This document shows, piece by piece, positions 51,062 to 61,789 of a stretch of 64,000 nt of DNA. The notes beneath the pieces were generated by a model, which was not told the DNA's origin, made no database searches, and worked only from the letters and a program-made list of their open reading frames with translations. This DNA is from Syngnathus acus. Taxonomy: Eukaryota > Chordata > Actinopteri > Syngnathiformes > Syngnathidae. The translations under genes were made by a program, and so were the position numbers. Location: NCBI RefSeq assembly GCF_901709675.1, contig NC_051102.1, positions 2,262,912-2,326,911 on the forward strand, given 5' to 3'. The number at the start of each line of letters is the position of its first letter. The stretch's first letter is position 1.

Positions 51062-53143
51062 TCATCGCTCGGGCAGGTTGATGATGGGCACCCACTGGTC
51101 CATGCAGCGACTCTCCCTGCAGAAGAGGTTCACTTTGCTCAAGGCCGGGTCCTTCCACAAGGAAGACTCGGGGCTCTGGAAAAGAAAGGAGAAGTTGAGT
51201 CACCTAAACACCGGACAAGTGGCCTCTGTGAGTGTGCGTGCGCGCATGAGGTATTCCCTTCTACCGACATTCCTCGCAAGTCACAGGCGGGAGGAGTCAT
51301 GTGTATGTTTACCGAAATGCACACGGGACTTAGTTTCAGTCACGTGAAGCAGCCTTCATGTATGCACATAGTCAAAGGTTTGCATGAGAAACTCTTATAC
51401 TACCATGCATATTTATACTGCAGAGGTGGTAAATGTACTCACACTCTGTACTTAAGTAAATGTACAAATTGTCCCACTCACATTTTTTTGCACCCAATTA
51501 TAAGTCCAGTAGCTTGACTTTCTAATTTGGAACCCATTGCACACAAAATAATGCTTTGTTTTCTTAACGTACAAAGCATTCTTACTGAGATGAAAAAAAG
51601 ATAACTGGACGTGATGTCAACATTTTTTCTTATAGCTTTGTTAATGTGACATCCATAAAAATCCAAAACGAGCTAATGACAACAAAAAAGCATCTTACCG
51701 GTAACATAGGAGCACAAAAGCTCATTTTGAACCTATTGTCACAATGCAAATACAAAATCAGCAAATTAAAATTTCAACCACGGATCACTTTACCTCTCCT
51801 GATGTACTTTTATGGAGATGTTCAAAAAAGGGGCAAGCCTTATTTTGACAAAGTACGGAGGTTTCCGTTCAAACTAACAATTTGGCCTTGAAGAGGCTCC
51901 ACAACCTTTTTTCTGCAACTGAATGGAATATTAGCAAACGACTATTTATGAATCCTAGGAGCATGATACAATTGGTGTTTGGGGCGTGCCTCGGTTTCCA
52001 CACCAACACTCATGCTGGGAGCTGTCCTATCTTGTCTACGTGCATGAACCGATGAAGCCGACACTAATGTCGTGTGAAACCAGTTGCCATCGATTTGATG
52101 CCCTGATATGACCTGAATGAAAGGAAGCGACCAGACCGCCGACGTTGGCTTAGAGAAGTAGGGCGTCATTGTAGGAATTCACACCCGTGTCAGAGAAAAA
52201 AAAAACTTCGATGCAATGAGAGCATACCACGGAGTGAGTGTACTTACAGTGACAAGCACGCAGTGCAGGTCCATGGGCTCGCCCCCGCTCTGCTTCCCTC
52301 CTCCTCCCGCCGCCAGAATTTGAGCCAGGCGCCGGGTGTTGTTCACTCTCAGGATGTTGATGTCATTCTCGCAGCAGAAAGCCTGGATGAGGGTGAAGTG
52401 GATCTGCAGGGCCACGTCTTTCACATCTTCGTCATCAGCCGCCAAGATGCACAAGACCACATTGTCGGGGTCCCTGAGGAAGAAAAGATGACAATGGATC
52501 ATTGTTTATGAAAAAAGGTCCTGTGCATACAACAGTGTGATGAAGAAAAAATAAAGCCGGTATGCATGGAACTATGAATTGTGTAATAGGAGTTTATAAA
52601 GGCGTACTTACACATTGAGGGACTTTGCTGCCTCGTAGACGCCCACAGTTATGCAGCCCTGTGGTAAGGCTCTGGTCAGGACCTCTTCTAACGCTTTCGC
52701 CACCGAATCCATTCTGCAACGCCGTTCCAAAAAAAAGTTGCCACATTAACAAAAACGCACATGAAAGTTGCACCTTTCGGCCGATGTTAAGCGGACTCTT
52801 TTAAAAATCATATTTGCGTGTCTTTGAACGTCTTTTTGCCAACGATGGCAAACGCAAGAGGTAGATGTTAGCACTTTTTGAACGTGGACATGCACAGTGC
52901 GCTTGCCTCACTTTCAAGCCGTTTGCAGCGTCGTTTGAGGTAATAAAGTACACCGGGTCTTTCAGAACACTTTGATTTTTTCCCCCTCTCTGCTTAATTT
53001 ACATATTCGTATTATATACGCACGCGCCGGCCTGCAACGATCCATGCACGCGCCACAGCAAAGAAAAAAAATAACAAGGAAAAGAGTGTTGCAGCTCCAT
53101 ACCTTTCTTGAGAGTTATCTCCAGTTATTTCCTCAAATGTCAT
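51062..53143 (-). CDS. gadd45a: Growth arrest and DNA-damage-inducible protein GADD45 alpha
   Basis: Four exons on the minus strand: 53143-53103, 52713-52612, 52473-52248 and 51175-51062, with intact splice sites, giving 160 aa (human 165). GADD45A is a small acidic nuclear stress protein that binds PCNA, p21, CDK1/cyclin B and MTK1/MEKK4. It is induced by genotoxic stress and linked to growth arrest and DNA demethylation. It has the L7Ae/Gadd45 fold: N-terminal MTFEEITG, helix [46 protein letters not shown], then HFTLIQAFCCENDINILRV, and the C-terminal CMDQWVPIINLPER that is typical of GADD45A. The four-exon layout is the same as in mammals. Convergent with gng12. I looked for the p53 site known in intron 3 of the mammalian gene and saw no full consensus in 52247-51176. 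Confidence 0.96.
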
Positions 53144-53307
53144 GTTGTACATAAAATCCCAAATCCAATTTAAAGCGAACTTCTGGTTGCTTCTCTTCTT
53201 TTCTAAACATGCGCGTATCGATTGCTCTTTGCTTCTACTGCAAGTGAGGTGTTTAATCTAGCAGCTTCACATAAGAGCGTCCCAGGACAATGGTGGTCAT
53301 GGAGGAT

Positions 53308-53343
53308 ATTTGCATAGCTAGTCATGATTGGCCCTATGCTAAT
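53308..53343 (-). promoter_or_regulatory. gadd45a: gadd45a upstream octamer / CCAAT / octamer cluster
   Basis: Within 36 bp, 165-200 bp upstream of the gadd45a ATG, are ATTTGCAT (53308-53315, octamer), ATTGG (53327-53331, i.e. CCAAT on the gene strand) and ATGCTAAT (53336-53343, octamer variant). The mammalian GADD45A proximal promoter is known to be activated through OCT-1 motifs and a CAAT box bound by NF-Y, which supports conserved function. Binding is inferred from motif match only. Confidence 0.7.
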
Positions 53344-53714
53344 TTGTCAGACGGCGCTCCAGTGAGATTGCACGGAAGGCGGTCCGCTCTCCAGCTGGAC
53401 TTTCTGGTGGTGCAACTGCAGGCATCGAGATTCTCACAACGAGGTGTCCATTGTACAGTATACTCCCTATGTTTGGCACCATCTATAGGCCGCTGGGGGA
53501 ACAGCAGGCGTTCACCAAAGAGTCAATTTGACATTCTAAACGGCCTCATTTTACCCCCAAAAGTTGCCATTTTTCATTGAACTTGATCGCCACTCTACAT
53601 TAGATCTCTTGCATATTATTCAGGCTCCCACACGTGTTTCTTTCCATCTTTAAGAAATTAACTACAAGCAGAGAATGTGTGAGCTTGCTGACAGAGAGAG
53701 CATTTTTGGCTAAT

Positions 53715-53990
53715 ATTAGGATTTAATGACCAGATCATGGATCTTTACCTAGCAACAGCATGTCTCACAGTTGTGAGGTTCAGGGTTTGAATGTGTGTTC
53801 CAGCCTCCCTGTGAAACATTCGCATGTTTCAATGTTTAACATGTACTTGTGTTTCCCCCCCACAGTCCATAAACATGCATGTTGGGTTCAAGGAAAACTT
53901 AAAAATGTTCTTAGATGTGAATGTGAGTGTAACAGTTGTGTGTTCATACTGTACATGCCCTATAACGGCCAGTCCAGGTTGTGCGATTCT
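53715..53990 (+). repeat. Degraded tRNA-derived SINE copy
   Basis: The order CAACAGCATGTCTCACAGTTGTGAGG.., AGGGTTTGAAT (weak box B), CATTCGCATGTT, AACATGCATGTTGG and AGATGTGAATGTGAG follows the SINE body at 47648-48045 in the opposite orientation. The 3' tail is missing. Confidence 0.55.
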
Positions 53991-54424
53991 TGATTCTTGT
54001 TGAAGCCTTAAAACCTCCAGCTTTGGACCTTCAAAAATTCACCATCTAATCTGAAAAAGAAAGAGAAGGAGGGAAAATACATACAATAAAAGTTATTTTT
54101 ATATTTTCCAGTTATGACTAGCATTTTTGTTCGTCTATTCACAACGTACGTTATTTAACTTAAGACAGTGAAAGTATTTTTGGCACATGTGCAGAACAAA
54201 AGAAAGTAATCTTGTCAAAATAAACCCTAACGTATTCACGACTTGTATGGCGAATCTTGCTTTTACCCCCTTTTTTCCCTTTTTTTCGACCCTTCTTCCT
54301 AAACAATACGCAATACTTTCCCCAGACGTTACAACATCCACGCATACAAGGTTACGTATCAATTAAAAAAAAACAATTTTACTCTCTTACTTGAGTTAAA
54401 CACACCGAGGGAAATGAGTTGGTG

Positions 54425-54655
54425 ATGCAAAGCCTTGGATGCTGCTACCGCGGTGGGACGTTATCAAATCTGAGGGGATACTCCAACTTTCAGCCAGTAG
54501 CAACGGCATAGCAACGGGACGCGTGTCGAGGAAAAGAAGCTATCTGATTGGTCAGCCCTGGTCGTCATGCACTCCACCGGAAGCGCGCACATACTCAAAA
54601 AGAGTGCCGCGAGAATGAAACGCACGTGACCCAACGTCCTTTGATCTTTCATCTT
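54425..54655. promoter_or_regulatory. Orphan promoter-like GC-rich block
   Basis: An isolated GC-rich patch has an ETS-type CACCGGAAG (~54576-54584), an E-box CACGTGAC (~54623-54630), a CCAAT box (GATTGGTCAG, ~54547-54556) and a paired GTAGCAACGGCATAGCAAC that resembles an RFX-type X-box. These are typical of housekeeping or ciliary gene promoters. I could not connect it to a coding exon on either strand, so its target is unknown. Confidence 0.35.
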
Positions 54656-54889
54656 TAGCATTTAGCAACCAAGCATCGTCAGTTTGTTGCTTTTAAAAAA
54701 CAGAAATGTAACTTGGCGCAGTGATGACAAAATCATTGCTGTTTACAAAAAATACTTGCAGGCCTGTCAGCTATTGCCTACTACTTGGCACTGCCAGCTC
54801 AAAACTTATAGATTTCTAAAATGACATCATAAATGACACATTGTTATATGCTGATTACCTCATGGATTCATATTGTACTTTTGTAGATT

Positions 54890-56295
54890 TTCAAGATTCA
54901 AGAATTTTTATTCGCCATGTTTGAGCGTGCCAAACAAGGAATTTGACTTTGGTACATCACAGCCTCTGTTCAACATTTAGGTGACTAACAACACTCAGGA
55001 TATGTGCGAAAATTGACAAATATTCTCAAACATCCCCTGATCTTAAACTCCCAGGAGGGCAAGGAAAAACTCAAAACTCCAACTAGTGGAAATGAGAAAC
55101 CTTGAGAAGAGACCACAGATGGGAGGATCCCTCTTCTAGGATAACCAGGCTGCAATGGATGCAGAGTGGACACATAGTCCACATAATACAGACAATTCAA
55201 AAAAGGCGTGGAGAGCAGGATGTTATTGCACAGCAATGACTCTGAGACTCTAAGAGTGGTGTGAGTTCATCAGAGCGACAGCCTGGGGGAAGAAGCTGTC
55301 TCTGTGTCTGCTGGTTTTGGCGTACAGAGCTCTATAACGCCGTCCGGCGGGGAGTAGTTCGAACAGACTGCAACCTGGGTGAGAAGGGTCTGTAGAGATG
55401 TGACTTGCACGTTCCCTGGTCCTGGACAGGTACAAGTCCTGGATAGATGGGAGGTTGATTCCAATTATCTTTTCTGCAGTCCTGATTGTCCGTAGCAGTC
55501 TGTGCTTGTCTTGTTTGGAGGCCAATCCAAACCAGACAGTGATGGAGGTGCAGAGGATAGACTGGATGATGGCAGTATAGAAGGTCTTCAGCAGCTCCCG
55601 CGGCAGGTTGAACTTCCTGAGCTGTCTCAGAAAGTACAGCCTCTGCTGGGCCTTCTTCCGGACAGAGTCTATGTGGCTGGTCCATTTCAGGTCTCGAGAG
55701 ATTGTGGTTCCCAGGAACTTGAAGGTGTCTGTTGAGAGAATAGTATTACTGCGGATAGTGAGGGGTGAAAGTGGTGAAGGGTCTCGCCTGAAGTCCACTA
55801 TCATCTCCACGGTCTTGAGCGGGTTCAGCTCCAGGTGGTTTTGGCTGCACCAGTGGATCAGCCGCTCCACCTCCTATCTGTACGCAGTCTCGTCACCGTC
55901 CTGGATCAGTCCGATGAGAGTGGTGTCGTCTGCATACTTCAGGAGCTTCACAGGAGAATCACCTGAAGAGCAATCGTTAGTGTAGAGAGAGAAGAGCAGT
56001 GGGGAGACGACGCACCCCTAAGGGGCGCCAGTATTGGTGGTCCGGATGTCGGATGTGATGGTCCCCAGCCTCACACGCTGTCTCCTGTTGGTCAGGAAGC
56101 TGGTGATCCACTGACAGGTGGAGGCAGGCACCGCGAGCTGGATGAGCTTCTGTTGGAGGATGTCAGGAGCGATGGTGTTGAACGCCGAGCTGGAGTCCAC
56201 AAACAGGATCCTGGCGTACGTTCCTGGGGTGTCCAGGTGGTGCAGGATGTAGTGCAGTCCCATGTTGACCGCATCGTTTATGATGGTATCACTTC
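54890..56295 (-). mobile_element. 5'-truncated non-LTR retrotransposon (L2/CR1/Rex1-like), dead copy
   Basis: On the minus strand the frames contain the reverse-transcriptase core: LFVDSSSAFNTI (RT palm motif), FLTNRRQRVRLG, GCVVSPLLFSLYTND, KYADDTTLIGLI (the YADD active site), then the thumb/C-terminal part FLGTTISRDLKWTSHI, RQLRKFNLPRELLKTFY and AQQRLYFLRQL. The frame is broken by a TAG at 56020-56018 and another at 55876-55874. The endonuclease and N-terminal RT are missing, so the copy is 5'-truncated near 56295. The 3' UTR ends at about 54890 with AATAAAAATTCTTGAATCTTG. The clade assignment is a recognition call, not a tree. Confidence 0.85.
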
Positions 56296-56993
56296 TGAAA
56301 GTTTCCTGAGTGACTAACCCACCATGGAAGCTATGGGATAATTTGCAGCCCTCTTGTGGTGCAAAAAAAGTCACTTTTGCAAAGTGAAAGCGTGTACAAT
56401 GTTAGACTAACGAGAACTCCCATATTGATTTCATTTTTTTAGTGTACTACGCTTCAGCAATTTTCGACCGAATTTTTTCCCTCGTTCAATGGAAATTTTA
56501 AAGATTAAAGACAATGTACAGTACCTCCGTGTAATACAACCAAGGCAGTGACTCTTCTGTTTACCACTAGAGGGCGCAAATGTACCAGGCACACTAAATC
56601 ACGGTGCTCAATAAATTTATACAAAACCCAACAAATTGCACACAGAGTATAAAATATAGTTGAGCAAAACGTTTTGACAAGAGAAAACTACACGAATTAT
56701 AATTTAACTATATCACGTGCTAATTGCAACTTGACACCATTCCCAGTATTCCAGTCAAATGTCGAAATATGTAGTGAATTCACTGGTGAAACAATAACCA
56801 AGGCTATTGCTCAAGATGTACCGCAAAGCTTACCTGAAGAGGCAAACAAATGAACAAGTGTTCATTTCTGTCTGCACAGAGACGTTTATGGAAATAGCTA
56901 ATTCATTGATGCAAAGGTTTTGTCCCAACTGGGGGATTGTGGCAAATATTCATGTTGAAGAATTTTATTGAACTACAGAGTAACATGAGATCA

Positions 56994-57150
56994 ATTCATT
57001 CATTCATTCATTCATTCATTCATTCATTCATTCATTCATTCATTCATTCATTCATTCATTCAATTATTCATTCGTTCATTCGTTCATGCATTCATTTATT
57101 CATTAATTCATTCGTTTATTCATTTGTTTATTTATTTATTTATTTCACAG
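56994..57150. repeat. (ATTC)n microsatellite with variant units
   Basis: About 17 uniform ATTC units are followed by ATTCG, ATTT and TTTA variants. The His-Ser-Phe-Ile open frame across it is an artefact of the repeat. Confidence 0.95.
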
Positions 57151-57289
57151 AGTGAAGTATTTTGGTGTCTCAAACTACGCTTTACGGGCATGACTGAAAA
57201 TGGGAGGGAACAAAGAAGAAAGGTGGACAGGAACAGAGGTCATATCACTCTTTTCCTATTGGTCCAATTTATCTTGAGGGCGTCACGTC

Positions 57290-57373
57290 AAAGCATCACT
57301 GACACTTAAAATCTGCAACAAGACTACAACGTCCTCAGAAAGAACAACTGGATCCAAGCAAACACAGCTCAAG
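57290..57373 (+). other. Possible non-coding 5' exon of the SLC6 gene
   Basis: Sequence ending CACAGCTCAAG|gtacat (donor at 57374) precedes the SLC6 coding start by 850 bp. The first coding exon begins after an acceptor (cag at 58210-58212) with 12 nt of 5' UTR, so an upstream non-coding exon is expected. The upstream limit is not known. Confidence 0.35.
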
Positions 57374-58224
57374 GTACATTTAAATATTAGTCATAATTGA
57401 TGCAGATGTCACATGATTATGGCCAATTACATCATTGCATGTGTGATGTTGGATTCTACTGATAAATTGTATCTGATCATTTCTGCTTGAATTGATTCTC
57501 TTCCATTAAATATTGTTCAAAACTTACGCTAACTGCTGCAATAAATTGTCATGATTGATTTTAACAGTTTTTGCAGTGTTTTTTATTAGGTATGTAACTT
57601 TAAACCTAGTGTCATGTAGCATCATGGATATAATTACTCTAGGAAAACAACTAAAAAAAAAAAAACACTTTACTTTGGCACTGTAAAGCATACAGTCAAT
57701 GAATATGCCATCCAGTTAAAATGGTTACTGAGGAGTTAATAATGAATATCTTGCACTCATAAACAGACACAGACAGATGGCATGAAGCTCACGGAGAGAA
57801 TCTGGAAATTGGTGAAGCGCTATAAAATGACTGTGATGAGGCATCTGTGTAGGTCGTGAAGAAACTAATGTGAACTTTTGTACAGTTTGGCCACTTTGAC
57901 TTTGTCGTGCCTTGGAATTGTTACTAATGTTTTTTTCAAGCCACTAGACATATCCATGTTGAGCGTACTCCTCCTAAGTTATAGAGCCCAATGGCAAGTT
58001 TGAAGGACCTTTGGAACAGACTGCAGATATGGTGAACGGAATGAAAAATGAGAAATGTGCATGACATATACGACCCTCCAGAAGGTCACTGTTGCATGAT
58101 TAGATGGTCCAAGGAGCTCGTAACATATTGACAGTGAAGCTTTCCAGTGGAATGCCTAATGTGTTGGTTGTGCATATGGTCTACGACATGTTATTTACAT
58201 TCTCAAGAGCAGGTCAAAGTCCAA

Positions 58225-61200
58225 ATGGAGCCAACAAATAGTCCAGAAATAAATCCACTGAGAAGTGATCACGATCTAAATGATCCTCTGCTGATCAAGA
58301 GAGGCCAGTGGGCCAACAAGAGAGAGTTTATTCTAGCAGTGGTTGGAGAAATCATCGGTCTGGGGAACGTGTGGCGATTTCCATATCTCTGCTTCAAAAA
58401 TGGAGGCGGTAAGAGGACACACAACACACCTGTTTTTTGTAATAAGTCTTGTCAGCCAGTTGTCTCCTCTCAGGTGTCTTCTTGGTGCCATACTTGGTGT
58501 TCCTGGTGACCCTCGGAATACCAATCTTCTTCATAGAGGTGTCTTTGGGACAGTTAACGGGTCAAGGCGGAATCACATGTTGGAGGAAGATTTGTCCTTT
58601 ACTTGAAGGTACATACATTCAATACAGAAGCAGATGAAGGAGATTTCAGTTTGATATTCGGATTGCTAAACTGTTTGTAGGTATTGGCTATGGTAGTCTA
58701 ATGGTCATGCTGTTAACGGTAATGTATTACATCATCATCCTGGCATGGGGTTTCCTCTACTTTTTTTCCTCCTTCAACTCGGAACTCCCCTGGGCTAGCT
58801 GCAACAATAGCTGGAACACAGGTACAATATATTTACAAGTAGGGAATATGCATGTGAAATAAACAAAAATACAAAACACACTTTAACACTGTAAAAGACA
58901 AATTCTACAAAAAAGGCTCATATCAAAAATTTCTTTTTCAGGGCACTGTGTTGATTATCGTAACGCTCATTCAAAAACCAACATCTCTGCAAATGCAACT
59001 TCTTCTGTTGAAGAATTCTGGCAGTATGTATTCTATACTCAGTCAAGCTGGCTCATGACTTCCAGACTCAGAGACAAATAAAATGTTTTGATGTAGGAGG
59101 AGGGTCCTGAATTTATCTGGAGGGATTGAGGAAATGGGAAGTATTCGCTGGGACCTGGCTGGATGTCTTGTGCTCAGTTGGATTCTGTGTTACTTCTGTG
59201 TCTGGAAAGGTGTTAAGTCTTCAGGAAAGGTGATCTGCTAAACAATAATGACACACTCAAAAGCTAGCACGCGAGAAAAAGTCCAACTTGTGCTGATGTG
59301 ATCTCCTTACAGGTCGTCTACTTCACGGCCACATTTCCCTATGTGATGATGATTGCTTTGCTGGTCCGTGGTCTGACCTTGCCTGGGGCCATGGATGGAA
59401 TTCGATTTTATGTCTCTCCCGATCCCGCACGTCTGTCTGAGCCGCAAGTGAGGCAAACATCTTTTCGACTATATATTTTTTCCCAAACTGCATAAATAGT
59501 TTTAATAGAGAAGTTCCTCAGCTTCACTTTAACTCATTCACTGCCAACCCAGTTCATATCTTTGACGTCTATAACCGTCAATGGCACATTCATATTTTCA
59601 TGTTGGAAATACAGTCACTCTATTTTCAGTTTGTGTCGTAAAAATATGGTACATATGGATCGCAGAGCAACTTGCAATTTAATTGAGTTACTTTTAGAAT
59701 CAAGTCATTAGTAAAGTTATTTATTCATGGTAACCATGGCAACATTGTATAAAACACAGGTATGGATGGATGCAGCGAGCCAGATATTATTCTCCTACGC
59801 TGTCTGCGTAGGTTGTTTGCCATCTTTGGGAAGTTATAACAAATACAATAACAACTGTTACAAGTAAGAAACACTGATACTCACAACACCTCCTCATTTC
59901 GCTCTTCCATGTTACACGTGTGACTTTCTTTATTCCAGAGACACGTTTGCACTGTGCCTCCTGAACAGTGCAACCAGCCTTGTCGCTGGCTTTGCAATAT
60001 TCTCTGTGCTTGGCTTCATGTCATACGAGCTGGGGATTGACATCTCGGAAGTAGCTGAATCAGGTACGACCATTCAGGACACCCCGAGACGAGTCTACGT
60101 CACTGCACACAAAATCATGCTTTCCGATCGTTGCCTGTACAAAATTATCTCAATTATCTATTGACCTCGGCTACGGGTCGCTTGCAGGTCCGGGCTTGGC
60201 ATTCATTGCTTACCCTCGGGCAGTAGCCATGATGCCTTTACCACAACTCTGGGCTGCCTTCTTCTTCATCATGATTATCTTTCTGGGACTGGACAGTCAG
60301 GTGAAACTATTAATATTATTTTACATTTTAACTTACCATATGGCACATTAGTCAAGATATCCATCCATAGGCATGGATTCAAAACAATGACTGCTATTTC
60401 ACAACAACAATAATAATATTAAATGTATTCCCTCCACAGTTTGTGTATCTTGAAGGATTGGTCACATCTATATCAGATTTGTACCCATCCATGTTTTTCA
60501 CTGGACACCGACGTAAAATACTGCTGCTGGTAGTTTGTGGTATTTCCTTATGTGTTGGCCTCTGTATGGTCACTGAGGTGAGTTTGTTCAAATATTTCCA
60601 GCTCTTTTTGATGTTTTCTATTCATTGGGACATGGACAAGGTACATTTTTAATGCTCCAGATTTTCTGATGTTTATTTATATGGCTTGCAGGGAGGGCTG
60701 TATATTTTTCAGCTTTTTGACTATTATGCCTGCAGTGGCATCCCGCTGTTCACCTTTGCCCTTTTGGAATCACTTTGCATAGGATGGATATATGGTGAGC
60801 TTTGAAGACACACACAATAAAGTCAAAATATGTCATCTATAACATAATCTGATAATCTTATATCCGTCTTCAAGGTGCTGATAATTATTACGATAGAATC
60901 CAGGATATGATTGGCTATCGACCTTCCCTTTATATGAAATACTCTTGGAAGTATGTTACGCCTTTTTTGTCTACTGTAAGTAAACCTCATTTTTCAGTCC
61001 ACTGATCCTCCAATGACAATTCCAGGAATGCTTGTAATATTTTAACCCTACTAAATAAGGCAAAATATGCGTACAGCAGATGGAACAGCACAATGTCCAT
61101 CGAATTGATGCAGAAAAAAAGTGCAAAGTTTAATGTCTTTAAAAATAATGTCATTACTGTAAGTTACAAGCATGTTCACGGAACAAATTACATTATTACC

Positions 61201-61621
61201 TCTCTCTTGTAAGTGTTATTACATATTGTAGCGAAATTGTTAACTACATTTTCCTCTTCATCTTACCTTCATAGGGTGTCTTACTTTTCTTCCTTGTCCA
61301 ATTCACTCCTCTGAAGTACAATAACGACTACCAATACCCCTGGTGGGGACACGCTCTGGGACTATTACTTGCATTCTCTTCAGTTATAATGGTTCCTCTG
61401 TGGATTCTCTACAGTGTGGCGAAAACGCCAGGATCAATCACTCAGGTGTCATACACATCACAGGATTCATGTTTGTTTTACTTCCATTTTTTTGGACTAG
61501 TGGGAATAATGGCACCTCTCTCCCTTTTACTTTACAGAGAATAATAGTGTTGACAACACCAACAGACAAGTCACTCCGTGTGTCAGTGGAGTCTAAAAAG
61601 TTTAGCTTTGTCAAGTCTTGA
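58225..61621 (+). CDS. SLC6 family Na+/Cl- dependent GABA/betaine-class transporter (GAT2/GAT3/BGT1-like)
   Basis: Fourteen coding exons: 58225-58408, 58474-58608, 58681-58821, 58942-59023, 59097-59229, 59313-59447, 59760-59863, 59939-60063, 60188-60300, 60440-60577, 60692-60794, 60875-60975, 61275-61445, 61538-61621; 582 aa, 12 predicted membrane helices. TM1 has [15 protein letters not shown] (41-55). The Glu at 42 is found in GAT2, GAT3 and BGT1, where GAT1 has Tyr, the taurine carrier Gly and the creatine carrier Phe, so a GABA/betaine-type substrate is likely. Extracellular loop 2 has the Cys pair ([11 protein letters not shown]) and N-glycosylation sequons. TM6 reads [17 protein letters not shown] (281-297), TM8 [19 protein letters not shown], then [12 protein letters not shown]. 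Pro291 replaces a residue that is usually Thr or Ile. The C-terminal tail is short (about 25 residues after TM12) and has no obvious PDZ ligand. The exact member (slc6a11/12/13 or a fish-specific paralogue) is unresolved, so no symbol is given. Confidence 0.9.
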
Positions 61622-61732
61622 AAAGAAGTAAAAACCAGCTGGACAACACAAAGACACATGTAACATAGAGAATGATTATTTACTGTATTGTAAGGTGCCG
61701 TAGGATTTTATTTAATACAACTAGACAATAGA

Positions 61733-61738
61733 AATAAA
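61733..61738 (+). terminator. Poly(A) signal of the SLC6 gene
   Basis: AATAAA lies 112 bp after the stop codon. Confidence 0.6.
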
Positions 61739-61789
61739 TTCATTTCCTCATTCATATTATCCATATATTTATTCTTGTACGGTACAGAT

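Noticed and set aside
51176-52247. Search for the p53 response element known in GADD45A intron 3
   Set aside because: Only partial CATG-centred half-sites were seen by eye (for example near 51971); none meets the two-half-site consensus, so no feature is called. A matrix scan would be decisive.
56937-57155. Open frame rich in HSFI repeats
   Set aside because: Translation of the (ATTC)n repeat.
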